Source: Syntrophobacterales bacterium
GTDB taxonomy: Bacteria; Desulfobacterota; Desulfobaccia; Desulfobaccales; 0-14-0-80-60-11
DNA length: 23,353 bases
Direction: 5' to 3'
Assembly (NCBI GenBank): GCA_023229795.1
Contig: JALNYP010000063.1
Span: forward strand, 1-23,353
Shown: positions 21,650 through 23,353 of the stretch, in pieces
Layout of the letters: each line of letters begins with the position of its first letter
Numbering within the stretch: position 1 is the first letter of the stretch
The notes under the pieces: generated by a model
Told to the model about the DNA's origin: nothing
Database searches by the model: none
Seen by the model: the letters and a program-made list of their open reading frames with translations, nothing else
Made by a program: the position numbers and the translations under genes

Positions 21650-22021
21650 GTGGGGGTGCGGATTTTAAAAACAAAGTGGTTCGTGCGCTACGCGCGGCGT
21701 GAGCGGATTGGTGATGACAGTTTGCGCCACGCTATTGAACGGGCAGAGCGCGGGATCGTGGATGCCGATTTAGGCTGCGGGGTTATCAAGCAACGGGTAG
21801 CGCGGGCAGGGCAGGGACGCTTGGGCGGCTATCGGTTGCTGATCGCTTACAATGCCGGTGATCGTGCGGTGTTCCTTTACGGTTTCGCGAAAAATGAGCG
21901 TGAGAACATCGGAGACGATGAACTGGCAACGTTGAGAGAGATTGCGACGGCGTGGCTTGAGGCGAATGATGAACGCCTGGAGCACGCGATTCGAGAAGGG
22001 ATTTTACAGGAGGCAACATGA
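21650..22021 (+). CDS. higB: RelE/HigB-like toxin
   Basis: 123 residues from a GTG; a second in-frame GTG at 21656 fits the GAGGGGG ribosome site better. The sequence WFVRYARRERIGDDSLRHAI, then LGGYRLLIAYNAGDRAVFLY and GFAKNERENIGDDELA, is typical of the RelE-superfamily toxins paired with an XRE antitoxin (HigB-2/NadS-type pairs), which cut mRNA at the ribosome. It is followed by the antitoxin gene with an ATGA overlap. It is on the opposite strand from the conjugation genes. Such modules often stabilise mobile elements. Confidence 0.88.
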   Translation: MGVRILKTKWFVRYARRERIGDDSLRHAIERAERGIVDADLGCGVIKQRVARAGQGRLGGYRLLIAYNAGDRAVFLYGFAKNERENIGDDELATLREIATAWLEANDERLEHAIREGILQEAT

Positions 22022-22356
22022 CGGTCAAAAACAAAAAGGTTACCCGGTTGACGCAAGCGCTGCTTGAGACAGCCAAGGACATGCAGCAAGTGGGGATTCT
22101 GGATGAGGCAGCTTACCGGAAAATCACCATGCGCCATCTTGCCGTAGAGGACAAAGCCGAAGTCGAACCGCTAACAGGAGAAGACATACGGGCCATGCGC
22201 GAACGGGCACACATGAGTCAAGCGGTGTTCGCTCATTACCTGAACGTGACGGTTGGGTATGTGTCGCAATTGGAGCGGGGCGCCAAGCGTCCAACCGGCG
22301 CGGCGCTCGTGCTGCTGAACGTGATCCGCCGCAGAGGGATCGAGGCCATTCTCTAA
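22018..22356 (+). CDS. higA: XRE-family antitoxin (HigA/NadS-like)
   Basis: 112 residues. A charged N-terminal half with LLETAKDMQQVGILDEAAYR contacts the toxin in this family. A C-terminal helix-turn-helix (about 53-105) has IRAMRERAHMSQAVFAHYLN, then VTVGYVSQLERGAKRPTGAA, a textbook XRE domain. The start overlaps the toxin stop (ATGA), with AGGAGG ahead of it in the toxin sequence. It should neutralise the toxin and repress the operon at the 15-bp repeats upstream. Confidence 0.9.
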   Translation: MTVKNKKVTRLTQALLETAKDMQQVGILDEAAYRKITMRHLAVEDKAEVEPLTGEDIRAMRERAHMSQAVFAHYLNVTVGYVSQLERGAKRPTGAALVLLNVIRRRGIEAIL

Positions 22357-22447
22357 GACTGCAGAGCCCTCTAGGTCACCTGGCCGACGAACCGGCGAGG
22401 CTAACCGAAATCATCCGCGGCAAGCGCTGAATCATTTGGACTCGTGA

Positions 22448-22927
22448 ATGAATAGCATAACAATCTTAGCTGCATTGTTAATTTCCCTTATATTCCACGA
22501 AGTCTGCCACGCCTTGGCGCTACGCACAATCGGCGTCCCCATCCAGGCCTTCCAGATCGGCACCCCGGTTATCTACCGCCAAAATATCTTCTCCCTTGGC
22601 CTTATCCCTTTTTGCGGCGGCGTCAAGGCTGACTTGACCGGCATATCGACGATCAGACAGGTATGGTATTACGCCGCAGGGCCCGCCGGCTCAATTGTGC
22701 TCGGATTCGGGGCCCTGTTGATAGGAATCCGGCTGGATCTCTACTTAATGAAATTGCTGAGCATCGTCAGTTTGGCCTTCGGAGCCTTCAACCTGATCCC
22801 TATTCCTCCCATGGACGGCTACCGCCTGGTCACCCTCGGGCGGCAGGTGCCCTATCAGGTGCAGGTTATTTGGGCCGTTGCTGGATGGACGTTGATCGCT
22901 GCAGCCTCTCTTTGTTGGTCGCGGTAG
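22448..22927 (+). CDS. Minimal M50 (site-2 protease-like) membrane metallopeptidase
   Basis: 159 residues, nearly all membrane-embedded. The zinc motif HEVCH (17-21) is in the first helix. AAGPAGS (76-82) and the second metal motif NLIPIPPMDG (115-124, aspartate 123) follow, all typical of M50 intramembrane peptidases. No PDZ or CBS domain is present, making it one of the smallest forms. Substrate unknown; family members cut membrane-bound regulators or peptides. It lies 91 bases after the antitoxin. The ribosome site (TTTGGA) is weak. It may be cargo or a chromosomal gene beside the element. Confidence 0.82.
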   Translation: MNSITILAALLISLIFHEVCHALALRTIGVPIQAFQIGTPVIYRQNIFSLGLIPFCGGVKADLTGISTIRQVWYYAAGPAGSIVLGFGALLIGIRLDLYLMKLLSIVSLAFGAFNLIPIPPMDGYRLVTLGRQVPYQVQVIWAVAGWTLIAAASLCWSR

Positions 22928-23207
22928 AGACCTGAGCAGCTTTTGAGAAGTGCGTTTTTTATAAGAACTAACTTGATTATTTAATAGGATAATATGGGTT
23001 CATCAACGACAAAAATTGGGTCCACGGACGTTGGCGTTCTCGATTACGGGCGCGAAGCTCCCAGGAGCGCCGATCATCCACAGACCTTTCTGTTGATTGC
23101 ACGGATAACTAGACCATAAGAAATGAATTCAGGCTCACTCACATCTCGGCGAGCCACCAGCTGTTGCGCGGCACAGCCGGTGAGGATCCGCCGGGTGCGC
23201 CAACGCA
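22928..23207. other. Mostly gene-free stretch with one doubtful 41-residue ORF
   Basis: About 280 bases with an AT-rich beginning and no tRNA, terminator or mobile-element end that I can recognise. ATG 22994 opens a 41-residue plus-strand frame to 23119 (MGSSTTKIGSTDVGVLDYGR...) with AGGA five bases upstream; it has no known motif and I rate it unlikely to be a gene. Confidence 0.4.
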
Positions 23208-23353
23208 TCACCGCGGCATCAGCGCGAACACACCCCAGCCCAGGTATTCACGCGTGTAAGCGGCGTAGCGCTCGGGTTCCGAGGTCAGTTTGGCTCGAAC
23301 ATCTTTGGCGAACTCGTCGTCGGGATTGGCTTCAAGCCATCGGCGCATGGTGA
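23208..23353 (-). CDS. C-terminal end of an unidentified protein (5' end outside window)
   Basis: Minus-strand frame open from the window edge to a TGA at 23208-23210. The visible part is about 48 residues, including MRRWLEANPDDEFAKDVRAK and a terminal GWGVFALMPR. It is soluble and charged. Either it begins at ATG 23348 (46 residues) or, more likely, continues beyond the window. Composition is GC-rich compared with the preceding AT-rich stretch. I do not recognise it. Confidence 0.45.
   Translation of the reverse strand, partial: TMRRWLEANPDDEFAKDVRAKLTSEPERYAAYTREYLGWGVFALMPR

Noticed and set aside
1..23353. CRISPR arrays, tRNA or rRNA genes, insertion sequences, integrase or attachment sites
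   Set aside because: I saw no regularly spaced repeats, no cloverleaf-like sequences, no transposase or integrase motifs and no terminal inverted repeats. The only short tandem repeats are the 8-bp and 15-bp ones listed.

Overview
The window looks like the conjugation region of a large mobile element (an integrative conjugative element or a plasmid) in a Gram-negative bacterium. The basis is an F-type (TraL/E/K/B/V/A/C) type IV secretion system (T4SS), together with outer-membrane lipoproteins, a periplasmic disulfide isomerase and a coupling ATPase of the SXT/TOL TraD type. High third-position GC, strong GGAGG ribosome binding sites and the mix of proteins would fit a Desulfobacterota (deltaproteobacterial) host, but this is an impression and not a demonstrated assignment. 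No relaxase, integrase, tRNA or attachment site is visible.

Layout, read in the direction of transcription (almost everything is on the minus strand, so from high to low coordinates). Unit A (about 21449 to 12289) starts with a VKOR-thioredoxin membrane redox protein. It continues with a two-TM protein, a DUF4031-like protein, a HhH-GPD glycosylase-like protein, a protein made of two copies of a MobI-like domain, several very small (partly membrane) proteins, a DUF4325 STAS-like protein and the coupling protein TraD. After TraD come a ParB-like domain fused to a degenerate DNA methyltransferase, an unknown protein and a DUF4400 membrane protein. A hairpin terminator at 12222-12251 closes it. 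Unit B (12131 to 6597) holds a BamE/SmpA-like lipoprotein and a giant 1749-residue secreted protein built of Ig-like domains, closed by a second terminator near 6536-6573. Unit C (6368 to beyond position 1) is the T4SS core: traL, traE, traK, traB, a small lipoprotein, dsbC, traV, the pilin traA and the N-terminal third of traC.

The right end is different. A plus-strand HigBA-like toxin-antitoxin pair has a promoter overlapped by a perfect 15-bp direct repeat. It is followed by a minimal M50 site-2-protease-like membrane peptidase, about 280 bases with no convincing gene, and the 3' end of an unidentified minus-strand gene running off the window. This end probably lies near or outside the edge of the conjugation module.

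How the genes work together (inference from family knowledge): TraD would deliver DNA-protein substrate to the T4SS whose scaffold is TraB/TraK/TraV, with TraL/TraE in the inner membrane, TraA as pilin and TraC as assembly ATPase. DsbC and the VKOR-thioredoxin protein would supply disulfide formation and isomerisation for cysteine-containing envelope proteins, including the cysteine-rich N-terminal part of the giant Ig-like protein. The most unusual elements are the double MobI-like protein, the ParB/dead-methyltransferase fusion, the lipoprotein plus giant Ig-protein cassette between two terminators, and the mobile-element-borne VKOR.
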